From contig SCKQ01000013.1 in the NCBI GenBank assembly GCA_004124535.1, positions 1-47,046 of the forward strand: DNA of 47,046 nucleotides, read 5' to 3'. Positions 9,069 through 20,996 of the stretch are shown in pieces; the stretch's first letter is position 1, and each line of letters starts with the position of its first letter. A program made the position numbers and the translations under genes. Source of the stretch: Fidelibacterota bacterium (GTDB taxonomy: Bacteria > Marinisomatota > Marinisomatia > Marinisomatales > TCS55). The notes under the pieces are model-generated. The model saw only the letters and a program-made list of their open reading frames with translations. It was not told the DNA's origin and ran no database searches.

Positions 9069-11585
9069 ATGAAAGAGAATTTTTCCAAGAGAGTCCAGTT
9101 AATTATGAAACATGCCAAGGAGGAAGCAGTACGCCTTGGGCATAGTTATGTAGGATCTGAACATTTATTGCTGGGTATGATTCGACTCGAAGCTGGACTG
9201 GGTGTAAAGATTATGGATATTTACGATTGTGACCTTGATGACATGCGGGCCATGATCGAAGATATGATCAAATCATCCGGCGGCACTATGACCCTTGGTC
9301 ATTTGCCACTCACTCGCAGAGCAGAGCGAATATTGCGAAACGCTTATAATGAAGCGGCTGCATTGGGTGATTCCGTTGCCGATGACGAACATTTATTATT
9401 GGCGATGCTCAAAGAAACGGAAGGTATTGCTTTTGAAGTGTTGAATTCCTACAACATTGATTATGATGGCGTTTTGGAATTGTTGAATGATGACGTATCA
9501 GAGGAAGACGATGAAGACGACGACGAAGCACTGCCAATCATTCAAAAAGAAAAAAGCAGTAAAAAGTCCAAGACACCGGCATTAGATCACTTTTCCCGTA
9601 ATATTACTGACCTTGCAAGAAAAGGTAAACTGGATCCAGTGATCGGTCGATTGGATGAAATAGAACGTGTTGCGCAAATTTTGACACGGCGTAAAAAGAA
9701 TAATCCAGTATTGATTGGTGAACCGGGCGTTGGGAAGACAGCCATTATCGAAGGCTTGGCACAACGTATAAATGATAAATCTGTTCCCAGATTACTACAT
9801 AATAAACGCATATTATCTCTTGATCTGGCATCCATAGTCGCTGGCACGAAATATCGTGGTCAGTTCGAGGAACGTATGAAAACTATCATGATTGAACTGG
9901 AAAACACGGACAATCTCATTTTATTCATTGATGAGTTGCATACCTTGGTTGGCGCTGGCGGCGCCTCGGGTTCTCTGGACGCATCAAATATGTTTAAACC
10001 GGCCTTGGCTCGCGGCGATATTCACTGCATCGGTGCAACAACTTTGGATGAGTATCGTAAGCATATAGAAAAAGACGGTGCCCTGGAACGCCGCTTCCAG
10101 AAGATCATTGTCAATCCACCCAGCCAGGCTGAAACGATCAGAATACTGATGGGCCTTAAAGAAGCTTATGAAAACCATCATAATGTCCGCTACGATGATA
10201 GTGCTATTGAAGCCTGTGTGTATTTATCAGACCGTTATATAACGGACAAATTTCTACCGGATAAAGCAATCGATATAATGGATGAAACCGGTTCCAGGGC
10301 TCATCTGCACAATGTTAGCGTACCCCAGAAAATTTTAGACCTTGAAAAAGAAATTGACAAGGTCATAACTAGGAAAGAAGAAGTAGTTGCTGCCCAAAAA
10401 TTCGAGGAAGCAGCAAATCATCGCGATAAAGAACAAAAACTGTTAGTAAAATTATCGAAATTCCAACAGGAATGGCAAGAGCACGAACATTCCAAACCTG
10501 AATTAATTTCTGAAGAAACGATTGCTGATGTTGTTGCGCTTGTTTCAGGCATCCCTGTGAATAAAGTTGCAGAGTCTGAAACGAATAAGCTTCTCAAAAT
10601 GAAGGATGTCCTGCAAAAGAATATTATTGGTCAAAAACATGCTGTCACTAGTATATCCAAGTCAATTCAACGTGCTCGTGCTGGATTAAAAAATCCCAAT
10701 CATCCCATTGGTGTATTTCTCTTTTTAGGTCCAACCGGAGTTGGTAAGACCGAATTAGCGAAAGTATTGGCAAATTATTTATTCAGTCACACAGGATCTA
10801 TTGTAAAAATTGATATGTCGGAATTTAGTGAACGATTCTCTATCTCTCGTCTGATTGGAGCCCCTCCCGGATATGTGGGTTATGAAGAAGGTGGCGAATT
10901 GACTGAAAAAGTAAGACGCAATCCTTATTCAGTTGTCCTTTTTGACGAGATGGAAAAAGCGCATCCGGATGTATTTAATCTCTTGCTGCAACTATTTGAT
11001 GAAGGTGTACTGACAGACAGTTTGAGTCGCAAAGTTGATTTTAAAAATACAATTATCATCATGACATCCAATGTGGGCACAAAAGAAATCGTAAAAGGCA
11101 GTACTCTGGGCTTTGTTGATCAGTCTTCAGATCAATCTTATGAAGCTATGCGGGAGAAATTGTTGGACAGAGTAAAAACAACTTTTAGTCCTGAATTTTT
11201 AAACAGGATAGATGAAACAATCGTATTTCATTCACTGACTGAGGTACATGTTTTGGATATTGTCAATCTGCAATTAGAAGACCTGCGGACCAATTTGCAG
11301 CGCAAAGGCATCAAGATCAGATTGACGAAATCTGCTTTGAAATTGCTGGTTAAGAAAGGATTTAATCCAGAATACGGCGCCCGACATTTACGCCGGGAAA
11401 TCCAGAATAGTCTGGAAGACCCCATTTCTGAAATGCTGTTGGAAGAAAAATTTGTGGAGCGTGATACAATTAAAGTGAATGCTAAAAAAGATGTTTTCTT
11501 ATACACGAAAGCACCAATAAAAAAAGATAAATCTAAAAAATCAACGCCTTCCATCGATTCTACTGAAGAAGTAAAATCTCCCTAA
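9069..11585 (+). CDS. clpC: ClpC-type AAA+ chaperone/unfoldase of the Clp protease
   Basis: An 838-residue HSP100 protein that unfolds substrates and feeds them to ClpP. An N-terminal double Clp-repeat domain occupies residues 1-145, followed by a very acidic linker (SEEDDEDDDEALP). The first AAA+ module has Walker A GEPGVGKT (217-224) and Walker B LILFIDEL (283-290). A UVR-type coiled segment at about 424-459 is the mark of ClpC rather than ClpA or ClpB. The second AAA+ module has Walker A GPTGVGKT (554-561). The C-terminus is a lysine- and serine-rich tail. It starts 33 bases after lolD, so it may be partly cotranscribed with that operon, and it sits directly upstream of dnaK, grouping two protein quality-control genes. 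Confidence 0.96.
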   Translation: MKENFSKRVQLIMKHAKEEAVRLGHSYVGSEHLLLGMIRLEAGLGVKIMDIYDCDLDDMRAMIEDMIKSSGGTMTLGHLPLTRRAERILRNAYNEAAALGDSVADDEHLLLAMLKETEGIAFEVLNSYNIDYDGVLELLNDDVSEEDDEDDDEALPIIQKEKSSKKSKTPALDHFSRNITDLARKGKLDPVIGRLDEIERVAQILTRRKKNNPVLIGEPGVGKTAIIEGLAQRINDKSVPRLLHNKRILSLDLASIVAGTKYRGQFEERMKTIMIELENTDNLILFIDELHTLVGAGGASGSLDASNMFKPALARGDIHCIGATTLDEYRKHIEKDGALERRFQKIIVNPPSQAETIRILMGLKEAYENHHNVRYDDSAIEACVYLSDRYITDKFLPDKAIDIMDETGSRAHLHNVSVPQKILDLEKEIDKVITRKEEVVAAQKFEEAANHRDKEQKLLVKLSKFQQEWQEHEHSKPELISEETIADVVALVSGIPVNKVAESETNKLLKMKDVLQKNIIGQKHAVTSISKSIQRARAGLKNPNHPIGVFLFLGPTGVGKTELAKVLANYLFSHTGSIVKIDMSEFSERFSISRLIGAPPGYVGYEEGGELTEKVRRNPYSVVLFDEMEKAHPDVFNLLLQLFDEGVLTDSLSRKVDFKNTIIIMTSNVGTKEIVKGSTLGFVDQSSDQSYEAMREKLLDRVKTTFSPEFLNRIDETIVFHSLTEVHVLDIVNLQLEDLRTNLQRKGIKIRLTKSALKLLVKKGFNPEYGARHLRREIQNSLEDPISEMLLEEKFVERDTIKVNAKKDVFLYTKAPIKKDKSKKSTPSIDSTEEVKSP

Positions 11586-11590
11586 ATTCT

Positions 11591-11632
11591 GCCATATAGG
11601 TCGAAAGTAGACCATATTATTGCCAAATAGGT
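11591..11632 (+). repeat. Two near-identical 11-base direct repeats upstream of dnaK
   Basis: GCCATATAGGT (11591-11601) and GCCAAATAGGT (11622-11632) differ at one base and start exactly 31 bases apart, about three helical turns. Between them GGTC and GACC form a small inverted repeat. The second copy ends 13 bases before a likely extended -10 box. Placement and phasing suggest binding sites for a regulator of dnaK, but this is inference. The CIRCE heat-shock operator is not present. Confidence 0.4.
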
Positions 11633-11645
11633 TAATCATTTATGT

Positions 11646-11654
11646 TGGTATAAT
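11646..11654 (+). promoter_or_regulatory. Possible extended -10 promoter for dnaK
   Basis: TGGTATAAT gives a perfect TATAAT preceded by the TGn extension, about 65 bases before the dnaK start. No good -35 box lies at the right distance, which is tolerable for extended -10 promoters. An AAGGAAAT stretch acts as the ribosome binding site before the dnaK ATG. Confidence 0.4.
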
Positions 11655-11691
11655 AATTGTAATATATACAGCAGAATTTATTATTCGCTGA

Positions 11692-13620
<1,929 letters not shown>

Positions 13621-13641
13621 TGCGCTTCAATTATTAAGTAT

Positions 13642-13674
13642 AAAAAAAAGCGTTCCTTTGGGAACGCTTTTTTT
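13642..13674 (+). terminator. Rho-independent terminator after dnaK
   Basis: A perfect 8-bp stem, AGCGTTCC (13649-13656) with GGAACGCT (13661-13668), surrounds a TTTG loop and is followed by a run of seven T. A matching A run lies on the left. It separates dnaK from the tamB-like gene. Confidence 0.95.
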
Positions 13675-13731
13675 GTATTTGGAACCCTGCACATGTATAT
13701 TCGTAATGACGGGTATCTGTATCCATAATAC

Positions 13732-16700
13732 ATGACACGTACACAATCCATAATTCTCGGGATCTTTTTCCTCCTTATTGTGGCTGTGAATATTTTTTTA
13801 CAGTCATCATCCTGGCGTTTGCCGATTCAGAACTACGTCAACTCAAAGTTAAAAGAAAATACGGAGTGGCAAATAACTATTCCCGAACTTGAAGGCAACC
13901 TACTTGGTACCGTAAAGGGGAAAGGAATGAAGTTCAGTCATGAAAATGGATCTGAAGTCATTTTTGGTGATTTCTCAATTAGGGTTAACTATTTACGTAG
14001 TTTATTCACGGCACCGACATTAACACAGTTAAGGGTGGAGGACATTCTAGTGTCTCCAGTTATTGATCCAGATTCGATACGAATTGAAACTGATAATGAA
14101 AGTTTAGATATAGATATTCCTTCTGGATTGAATTTTACCATTGAAGACTTACGACTGGGAGGTATTGTGTATATTCCAATAAAAAATGTTTCTAAAGCTA
14201 TGAGATTTAAATTAAACAGCCGTCTTGATGTTACTCCTGAAAAAAAAGAATTCTATATCAATGAAATTTCCGCTTCGCTCAATGATACTTCTGGATATGT
14301 TTTTTTGAGAAACACCGCATTAACATTATTTGAAACTAGTGCACATTTCTCACCGGCAAGCGGAGTGATTAATGGTTTACCCTTCGATGGAGAAATACAT
14401 TATGATTGGGCTGTTTTACCTGATCTTACGGGCAATATTCATATTGAACGCTATGAATTTCCTGAACAGATTTTTGAAAATTTACCCTTAAAACCAAAAT
14501 TCTCTTCTTTGGAAACTTTTATCCATTTTGAATCAGATTTAGTACACTATTTTGGTGATGTGACTGTTATGAATCCTTTGGGATTATTCATGAAAGGAGA
14601 ACTTTCTTTAACACGACATGATAATCATTTTTCACTAAACCGCTTAAGCTTAGACAGTGAAGACACCAATCTTTCTTTGTCAGGGATTTATGAAGATAAT
14701 GGCCGTATCAGTGGCAATATGTTATTAACACATTTTGATTTGAGTCGATGGATCACTGAACAACAGCAGACGAATGTAAATGGTACTATCATGCTAGAAG
14801 GGACAATTCAAAAGAATAATATCAATGATGTTTCTATGACAATAGAGGTGAATGAATCTGAATTATATGGTGATCGTGATATTTCCATTTCTGGAACATT
14901 TGCATACAATGATCAGGTCTTTTCAATAGAATCACCATTATCCTTTGCAATAGGTCCGAGTTCTGTAACACTTAAAGGATATGCAAATCTTCAGGATAGA
15001 ACACTGGACATGGATTTGAAACTGAAGGATGCCAGTATTTTTCTGATAAATAATTTTTGGAGTGATTCATTAAATAGTGGTTTTGCAACAGGAGATCTAC
15101 AGGTATCAGGAACAATTGATAATCCATCGATTCGTGCTGAATTGGAATGCAGCAATCTGGGCTATCATGACATTTTCCTGGATCAAATAAAAATGAATGT
15201 CCATTGGATTCCAGCCCAGAGTGGCGGTGATGGTTTTTTCAGAGGAAAAATTGGTCGGGGCTCGTGGCGGAAGTATGCATTTGATAACGGTTTGGTTGAT
15301 ATTGCTTTTTCCCAGGATGGTATTGTTATCCAGAGCGCTGAATTCAATCAGTCAGAAAATTTTCTGCAAATATCAGGAATTTTGTCACCAGATAGTATTT
15401 TGACTTTAAATCACATGCAACTGGCCTACGAAAACCATTATTTTATAAGCGCCAAACCCTTCTCCGTGGAATTTGAACCGGATAAAATCGAGATCCATCC
15501 TTTTAAAATTCATATAGATGACGGCATTGCCTCGGGGCAAATGACCATTAGAGAAAAAATAAGAGGGATTTTTCATTTAACAAATATAAATGCTGATATC
15601 ATGAAACTATTTACCGATGATATCCGCTATCATGTTTCTGGAACAAGCTTTGGAGATATTTCCATTGCAGATCGAGATGACCATCTCGAAGTGAAAATGG
15701 ACTTAACTCTGAAAAACGGTATTGCTGCCAGGCAGAAATTTTCAGAGATGAAATTAAAAGGATCTTTATACAAATCTCTTTTGAATGTAGAAGAAGTTTC
15801 ATTGATAGCCGATGATCGAAAACGTATTTTAATTTCTGGTTTTGTACCTCTTGGCAAAATAGATGATGGAGACCGCGAATTTGATTTTTACATTATTTTT
15901 GATGAATTGGACATGTCACTTTTAACACAATTCAGTCAGTCATCAACGTTTATGGATGGGAAGATCTCGGGTGCTTATCATCTAGGTGGTAATACAATAA
16001 ATACAAAATATAATTTTGATCTAATTTTTAAGGATGCCATATGGGATAGATTAAAAATGGGGACTGTGACAACTGAAGGATTATTTGATGGCAAACGATT
16101 GTATTTTAATAAATTTTCTTCAAGCTATAAAGGTTCTGAATTAAGAGGATTTGCCTATTTACCTATTGATTATAATTTCGCCTCAGAAAATTATGGCAAT
16201 TATTTTCTAGATGATTCATTATTGGTGTCTATAATAGGCAATACTAAAAACCTTGAAATTTTAACGACCTATATCGCTAATGTGGATTCAATTATTGGTG
16301 ATTTCGGGATAAAACTGGAAATTAACGGTCCCCGTGATAAATTGATACGTAATGGATATTTGATCAGCAAAAATGCAACGATTTATTCCACACAGTTGGA
16401 TGATCCAATATATAATGTAGACAGTCAGGCAGAATTAATTGCAAACAAATTTAAATGGAAATCATTTGTTGGTAGTATGGTTAAAAATCCTGCAGATAAG
16501 CAAAACCAGAATATTTCCATTTCAGGCTCAATGGATATGACACAATTTTTCAAACCCATTTATGATCTGAATATCAAAGGAGAGGAAATTTATTTTAGAA
16601 CATTATTGGGTGATTTTGAAGGAATTGTCAATGTTGATCTTTCATTAACCGGAAGAGATACGATTGAAATCGCCGGTATGATTGAACCTGTTGATGCAGT

Positions 16701-17520
16701 GATGTACCAGGAATTTGTTTCTGATTCAGATGTGGAAGTGGTGGATGAGAAAGATAGTACAGTTATCAATTATAAACTGAATTTTCCTATAACCGGTGAT
16801 TTTGCCCTGCGAAATTCACAAATTGATGCTCATTTGTCTGGTGAATTGAGTATGACCAAGTTTGGAAATAAATCGTCTGATTTTGGTGGCGAACTGTATG
16901 TAAGAGATGGAAAATTTTATTATTATGGAGATGTATTCAATATATCGGAAGGGTATATGAGTCTGGATAAAAAGGGATTTAATCCTTATCTGGATATTTC
17001 TGCTCAAACAAAAATAAACCAGGAGCAAATTTATATTCAATTAGTGGGACGTTTAGACAATCCTCAATTAGTACTAGAATCATCCAGCGGCTTTTCTAAT
17101 AGTGATATTATTGAGTTGTTGACTATCAGGAGCCGTTTTGAAGACCAGGAAATTTCTGTAACGGGATTTGGAAATAGCGCTCAAAAATTTCTTGGGGCAT
17201 ATTTTGAACGGCAACTGGAAAAGAATATATTACAAGTCACCGGACTTGGCCAAGCTGGGTTGATTGACAATCTAAGCATTTCAGGAACTGCTGGGCTCAT
17301 TGATCCAAATAGCTATCAGGAATTTACCATAAGCGCAGAGCGGCAGATTTCAGATAACCTTTCGTTGAATTATTCATATCATCGGTCCTTCTCCCTGTCA
17401 AATCCAACGATGAATAAAGTCGGTGTAGAACTCCGTTTAAATCGTTATGTTTCTCTTGTGGGAAATGTTGATGAGACAGGTAATATGCACGTAAAATACC
17501 GCCTGCGTTACTCGTACTAA
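13732..17520 (+). CDS. tamB: TamB-like translocation and assembly module protein (DUF490)
   Basis: A 1262-residue protein with one N-terminal membrane anchor (about residues 7-24) and then a long stretch of alternating hydrophobic and polar residues, as expected for the beta-helical AsmA/TamB fold that bridges the inner and outer membranes. The conserved C-terminal TamB domain covers roughly residues 930-1262, with recognisable segments GGELYVRDGKFYYYGD and LTIRSRFEDQEIS. TamB-family proteins work with TamA in outer-membrane protein insertion, and wider roles in phospholipid transport are known for the family. The next gene encodes the BamA/TamA partner, 14 bases downstream. Base composition is more AT-rich than the flanking housekeeping genes, which is common for envelope genes. 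Confidence 0.93.
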   Translation: MTRTQSIILGIFFLLIVAVNIFLQSSSWRLPIQNYVNSKLKENTEWQITIPELEGNLLGTVKGKGMKFSHENGSEVIFGDFSIRVNYLRSLFTAPTLTQLRVEDILVSPVIDPDSIRIETDNESLDIDIPSGLNFTIEDLRLGGIVYIPIKNVSKAMRFKLNSRLDVTPEKKEFYINEISASLNDTSGYVFLRNTALTLFETSAHFSPASGVINGLPFDGEIHYDWAVLPDLTGNIHIERYEFPEQIFENLPLKPKFSSLETFIHFESDLVHYFGDVTVMNPLGLFMKGELSLTRHDNHFSLNRLSLDSEDTNLSLSGIYEDNGRISGNMLLTHFDLSRWITEQQQTNVNGTIMLEGTIQKNNINDVSMTIEVNESELYGDRDISISGTFAYNDQVFSIESPLSFAIGPSSVTLKGYANLQDRTLDMDLKLKDASIFLINNFWSDSLNSGFATGDLQVSGTIDNPSIRAELECSNLGYHDIFLDQIKMNVHWIPAQSGGDGFFRGKIGRGSWRKYAFDNGLVDIAFSQDGIVIQSAEFNQSENFLQISGILSPDSILTLNHMQLAYENHYFISAKPFSVEFEPDKIEIHPFKIHIDDGIASGQMTIREKIRGIFHLTNINADIMKLFTDDIRYHVSGTSFGDISIADRDDHLEVKMDLTLKNGIAARQKFSEMKLKGSLYKSLLNVEEVSLIADDRKRILISGFVPLGKIDDGDREFDFYIIFDELDMSLLTQFSQSSTFMDGKISGAYHLGGNTINTKYNFDLIFKDAIWDRLKMGTVTTEGLFDGKRLYFNKFSSSYKGSELRGFAYLPIDYNFASENYGNYFLDDSLLVSIIGNTKNLEILTTYIANVDSIIGDFGIKLEINGPRDKLIRNGYLISKNATIYSTQLDDPIYNVDSQAELIANKFKWKSFVGSMVKNPADKQNQNISISGSMDMTQFFKPIYDLNIKGEEIYFRTLLGDFEGIVNVDLSLTGRDTIEIAGMIEPVDAVMYQEFVSDSDVEVVDEKDSTVINYKLNFPITGDFALRNSQIDAHLSGELSMTKFGNKSSDFGGELYVRDGKFYYYGDVFNISEGYMSLDKKGFNPYLDISAQTKINQEQIYIQLVGRLDNPQLVLESSSGFSNSDIIELLTIRSRFEDQEISVTGFGNSAQKFLGAYFERQLEKNILQVTGLGQAGLIDNLSISGTAGLIDPNSYQEFTISAERQISDNLSLNYSYHRSFSLSNPTMNKVGVELRLNRYVSLVGNVDETGNMHVKYRLRYSY

Positions 17521-17534
17521 ACACACACTTAAAT

Positions 17535-19334
17535 ATGCGTAATTTCAAATACTGGGGAATTATTGCCCTCTTTGCGGGGATTGTATGTTCACAAAGTGAT
17601 GAAACGTTGTTTGTGAATGAAATTTACTTTATAGGCAATGAGGTTATCCCCGATAGACAACTACTGAAAAATGTGAACCTTAAAGGTTCGGTTCTTTTTT
17701 CAAAAACAGAATTTGATCGGCGCATTTTGAAACTGGACGCGATAACAATTAAAAATCGATATAAATCAGATGGATATCTAAATACGACAGTCCGTGATTC
17801 ATTCATAACAGAAAGTAATTTTGTAGATATTTACTTTATTATTAATGAAGGTAAGAGAAGTTATATAAATAGGATTGATATTAGAGGTAATAATCAGATC
17901 TCAAACCGGACAATCCAAAAATTGTTAGGCCTAAAAAATAATAGACCTTTTAATCCTTTAGCATTGAACACGAATATTACAAATGTAGAAGAAACATATC
18001 ACAAAATAGGAAAATTATTCTCCATAATTAATATTAATACAGAGTTTGTCGATTCAGTAAATATAAATATCAATATAGCAGAAGGGCCGGATGTCTATAT
18101 AAATAAAACATTTGTTGAAGGTGCTGATTCCAGCAAAAAATATGTAGTAACTAGAGATCTATATTTTAAAGAGGGTGACCTTTACAATTTAGATAAAATA
18201 TTACTGTCAAAAAGAAGATTGTTGGAAACTGGCCAATTCTCTTTGGCTAATATTTATCCTGTTAAATACGCACAAAGTGATACGTTAGTAAATATGGTCG
18301 TTGAAGTACGCTATTTCCCCAAACGGGAAATAAGTTCTGAGGGTGGTTTTGTACCCATCGAGTTTGGTGGATTAACCTTATCTGGCCCTGGTGGTTATTT
18401 GCAGTGGAAAAACCGCAGCTTATTTGGGACCACAACTCGACTTTCAGCAAGAACTTCGATCAATATTCCGACTGAACAAGGCTTACAATATCCACGATTA
18501 AAAGTTGATTTCAATTTAGAAAATCAATGGCTATTGAACCTGCGTTTCCCAACGAGAGTGCAAACATTGTATGAATTGTATAAAAAATACGGTTCCAGCG
18601 AAAATCCATTTATTCAGCGTTATGGATTCAACTGGTCATCAATTAATCGTATCACAGAAACATCTTACATTGAATTTGGTGTGCGCTGGGAAAAATTCAG
18701 TCACCAGGAAGAGGGTGTTTCGGATGTGGAACAGCGTATGATCTCCCTCAAAACAAAATTGGATTTTTCAGACAATCCATTATCACCAACCAAAGGTGTA
18801 GTAATAACGGGAGATATATACAGTGTGGGCGGTCCATTGCGCGGGACTCGGGAATATCAAAAAATAGATACTGGTATACGATTTTACATTCCTTTACCGC
18901 GCAGGATTGTTTTTGCATCCCGCATAAAATATGGTGTGATTTTAGATTGGAAAGAAGATTATAACGAATACGAAGAAGTCTTATTTGAAAAATTTTATCT
19001 TGGAGGTACAAAATCGCTGCGGGGCTGGAATGCTCTTCAATATCCGCAAATAAGAAGTACTGATGAGATATATTTAAATGGAAAAGAAATCCGATTTTTA
19101 ACCAGTTATGAATTGCGTTTTCCAATAATCGGTTCTTTAGGTGCAGAAGTATTTACCGATGGTGGTCAATTATGGGACAGAAATTCAAATATCAGTTTAA
19201 GTGATTTAAGTTGGAATGCAGGAGCAGGGTTAACGTATATATCTCCTCTAGGCCCGGTACGACTGGATTATGCTTATCAATTGGATAATCCGAAAAATTG
19301 GGAAGTGCTTTTAGATGTTTTATACGCCTTTTAG
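17535..19334 (+). CDS. tamA: BamA/TamA-family outer-membrane protein
   Basis: A 599-residue Omp85-superfamily protein. A signal peptide occupies about residues 1-19. POTRA-type repeats follow, for example FVNEIYFIGNEVIPDRQLL near residue 26 and YINRIDIRGNNQISNRTIQ near 110. From about residue 260 the surface-antigen barrel domain begins, with the conserved G-G-T-K-S-L-R-G-W (around residue 490) that reaches into the barrel lumen, and ending in an aromatic residue (L-Y-A-F). Because it lies directly behind the tamB-like gene, a TamA-like partnership is the most likely role. Its barrel and POTRA count alone would not exclude a BamA paralogue. The order tamB-tamA is the reverse of the enterobacterial one. 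Confidence 0.9.
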   Translation: MRNFKYWGIIALFAGIVCSQSDETLFVNEIYFIGNEVIPDRQLLKNVNLKGSVLFSKTEFDRRILKLDAITIKNRYKSDGYLNTTVRDSFITESNFVDIYFIINEGKRSYINRIDIRGNNQISNRTIQKLLGLKNNRPFNPLALNTNITNVEETYHKIGKLFSIININTEFVDSVNININIAEGPDVYINKTFVEGADSSKKYVVTRDLYFKEGDLYNLDKILLSKRRLLETGQFSLANIYPVKYAQSDTLVNMVVEVRYFPKREISSEGGFVPIEFGGLTLSGPGGYLQWKNRSLFGTTTRLSARTSINIPTEQGLQYPRLKVDFNLENQWLLNLRFPTRVQTLYELYKKYGSSENPFIQRYGFNWSSINRITETSYIEFGVRWEKFSHQEEGVSDVEQRMISLKTKLDFSDNPLSPTKGVVITGDIYSVGGPLRGTREYQKIDTGIRFYIPLPRRIVFASRIKYGVILDWKEDYNEYEEVLFEKFYLGGTKSLRGWNALQYPQIRSTDEIYLNGKEIRFLTSYELRFPIIGSLGAEVFTDGGQLWDRNSNISLSDLSWNAGAGLTYISPLGPVRLDYAYQLDNPKNWEVLLDVLYAF

Positions 19335-19437
19335 GGAACCCCTTTTTATATCGGCAGTATAAAGCATTCAGTTACATGTTGTTGAATATGATTGCTGATG
19401 TAAATTCGGCGTCCAAAAATTGAGGTTAACAAGAAAA

Positions 19438-19923
19438 ATGAAATACATTATCATCTGGTTTTCCATAATCAGCTTAATGATCATCGGCTGCGAAGGAACA
19501 AAGACAGCCGAGGAATATTTTACAGTAGCTGAAGTGGAAAGGAATGCCAAGAATATTAAAGCATCCCTGGAAAACCTGGACAATTTAATTAAATATTATC
19601 CAGAGCACGTGTTAGCATCGCAGGCACAATATCTTATGGGAGATATTTATATGAATGACCTTAGGGATTTTCAAAATGCGATCACTTCGTACAATAAAGT
19701 GCTGGAAAACTTTGCTGGTTCGGCTCATGAAGCTCAAGCTCAATTTATGGTCGGTTATGTACAGGCAAATATTTTAAGCGACTTTGAACAAGCCAAAGCT
19801 ACTTATGAAATATTTCTCGAAAAATTCCCAGATCACGAATTAGCCCCATCTGTACAATTCGAGATTGAAAATTTGGGTAAGGATATCAATGATATCCCTG
19901 TATTAAAACATATCGCATCTTAA
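19438..19923 (+). CDS. TPR-containing lipoprotein (BamD/YbgF-like)
   Basis: A 161-residue protein with a lipoprotein signal ending in L-M-I-I-G-C, followed by tetratricopeptide-type helices. Repeated units of about 35 residues are visible around AQYLMGDIYMNDLRDFQNAI and AQFMVGYVQANILSDFEQAK, each followed by the motif F/Y-P-x-H or a similar turn. The fold resembles BamD and the YbgF/CpoB C-terminal domain, so a periplasmic scaffolding role in envelope assembly is plausible, but the exact function is unknown. I chose the ATG at 19438 because the alternative TTG at 19420 would overlap the GAGG ribosome binding site. It follows the tamB-tamA pair. Confidence 0.82.
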   Translation: MKYIIIWFSIISLMIIGCEGTKTAEEYFTVAEVERNAKNIKASLENLDNLIKYYPEHVLASQAQYLMGDIYMNDLRDFQNAITSYNKVLENFAGSAHEAQAQFMVGYVQANILSDFEQAKATYEIFLEKFPDHELAPSVQFEIENLGKDINDIPVLKHIAS

Positions 19924-19935
19924 TTTTTCATCCAC

Positions 19936-20931
19936 ATGAGTGAATTCAGTCTTACCGAAATAAACGAACGTATTGCCCGGGAATCAACGTTTGTTGATGA
20001 TTTAAAGAAGGCCCTTGGGCTGGTCATCGTTGGTCAAAATGATTTGATCAATCGTATCCTTATCGGCCTTTTGGCCAATGGCCACATTCTTTTGGAAGGT
20101 GTTCCTGGCCTCGCTAAAACATTGATCGTAAAAACACTGGCTCAATTGATTAGTACTCAATTTCAACGCATCCAGTTTACGCCGGACATGCTCCCGGCTG
20201 ATTTATTAGGAACACTTATTTTTAATCAAAAGAATGGATCATTCGAAACTCGTAAAGGTCCCATTTTTGCAAATGTGATTCTTGCTGATGAAATCAACCG
20301 TGCACCTGCTAAAGTACAAAGCGCCTTGCTTGAGGCTATGCAGGAGAGGCAAGTAACGATTGGTGATGAAACGTTTAAACTTGATGCACCTTTTCTTGTC
20401 ATGGCCACGCAAAATCCCATCGAACAGGAAGGGACTTATCCACTCCCCGAAGCACAAGTGGATCGCTTCATGCTAAAATTGCGTGTGGATTATCCCAGCA
20501 AGGAAGAAGAGCGTGCCATACTGAAACGAATGGCTACGACTCAAATATCTGATAGTGTAACAGCTGTAGTTGATGCTGAACATATCTTAAATGCGCAAAA
20601 TGTGATTAATGATATTTATGTTGATGAAAAAGTGGAAGATTATGTACTTAATCTTGTATTTGCTACGCGTGATCCAGGGGAATACAACCTTGGAGACATG
20701 GATAATCTCATCGAATACGGCGCATCGCCACGGGCGACAATCAACCTAGTTCTGGCTGCGAAAGCACGGGCATTCTTGCAGCATCGTGGATATATAACGC
20801 CGGAAGATGTACGTTATGTCGGCAGAGATGTTTTACGGCATCGTGTAATTTTGACCTACGAAGCAGAAGCTGAAGAGTTGACTTCTGAAGATATCCTGCA
20901 GCGCTTGTTCGACAGCATTGAAATCCCTTAA
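19936..20931 (+). CDS. MoxR-family AAA+ ATPase
   Basis: A 331-residue AAA+ ATPase of the MoxR group, which act as chaperones that mature other protein complexes. Walker A is LLEGVPGLAKTL, a typical MoxR form with A in place of the usual G before the lysine. Walker B is ILADEINRAPAKVQ, followed by LLEAMQERQVTIG and the sensor segment VMATQNPIEQEGTYPLPEAQ. The downstream gene encodes the usual DUF58 partner. The start lies 12 bases after the preceding stop. Confidence 0.95.
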   Translation: MSEFSLTEINERIARESTFVDDLKKALGLVIVGQNDLINRILIGLLANGHILLEGVPGLAKTLIVKTLAQLISTQFQRIQFTPDMLPADLLGTLIFNQKNGSFETRKGPIFANVILADEINRAPAKVQSALLEAMQERQVTIGDETFKLDAPFLVMATQNPIEQEGTYPLPEAQVDRFMLKLRVDYPSKEEERAILKRMATTQISDSVTAVVDAEHILNAQNVINDIYVDEKVEDYVLNLVFATRDPGEYNLGDMDNLIEYGASPRATINLVLAAKARAFLQHRGYITPEDVRYVGRDVLRHRVILTYEAEAEELTSEDILQRLFDSIEIP

Positions 20932-20996
20932 TAAAGAAGAAAGAAAAAGTAAAAACCTTTCTTCTATCTTACTTTTACCTCTTCCTTAAACCCAAG

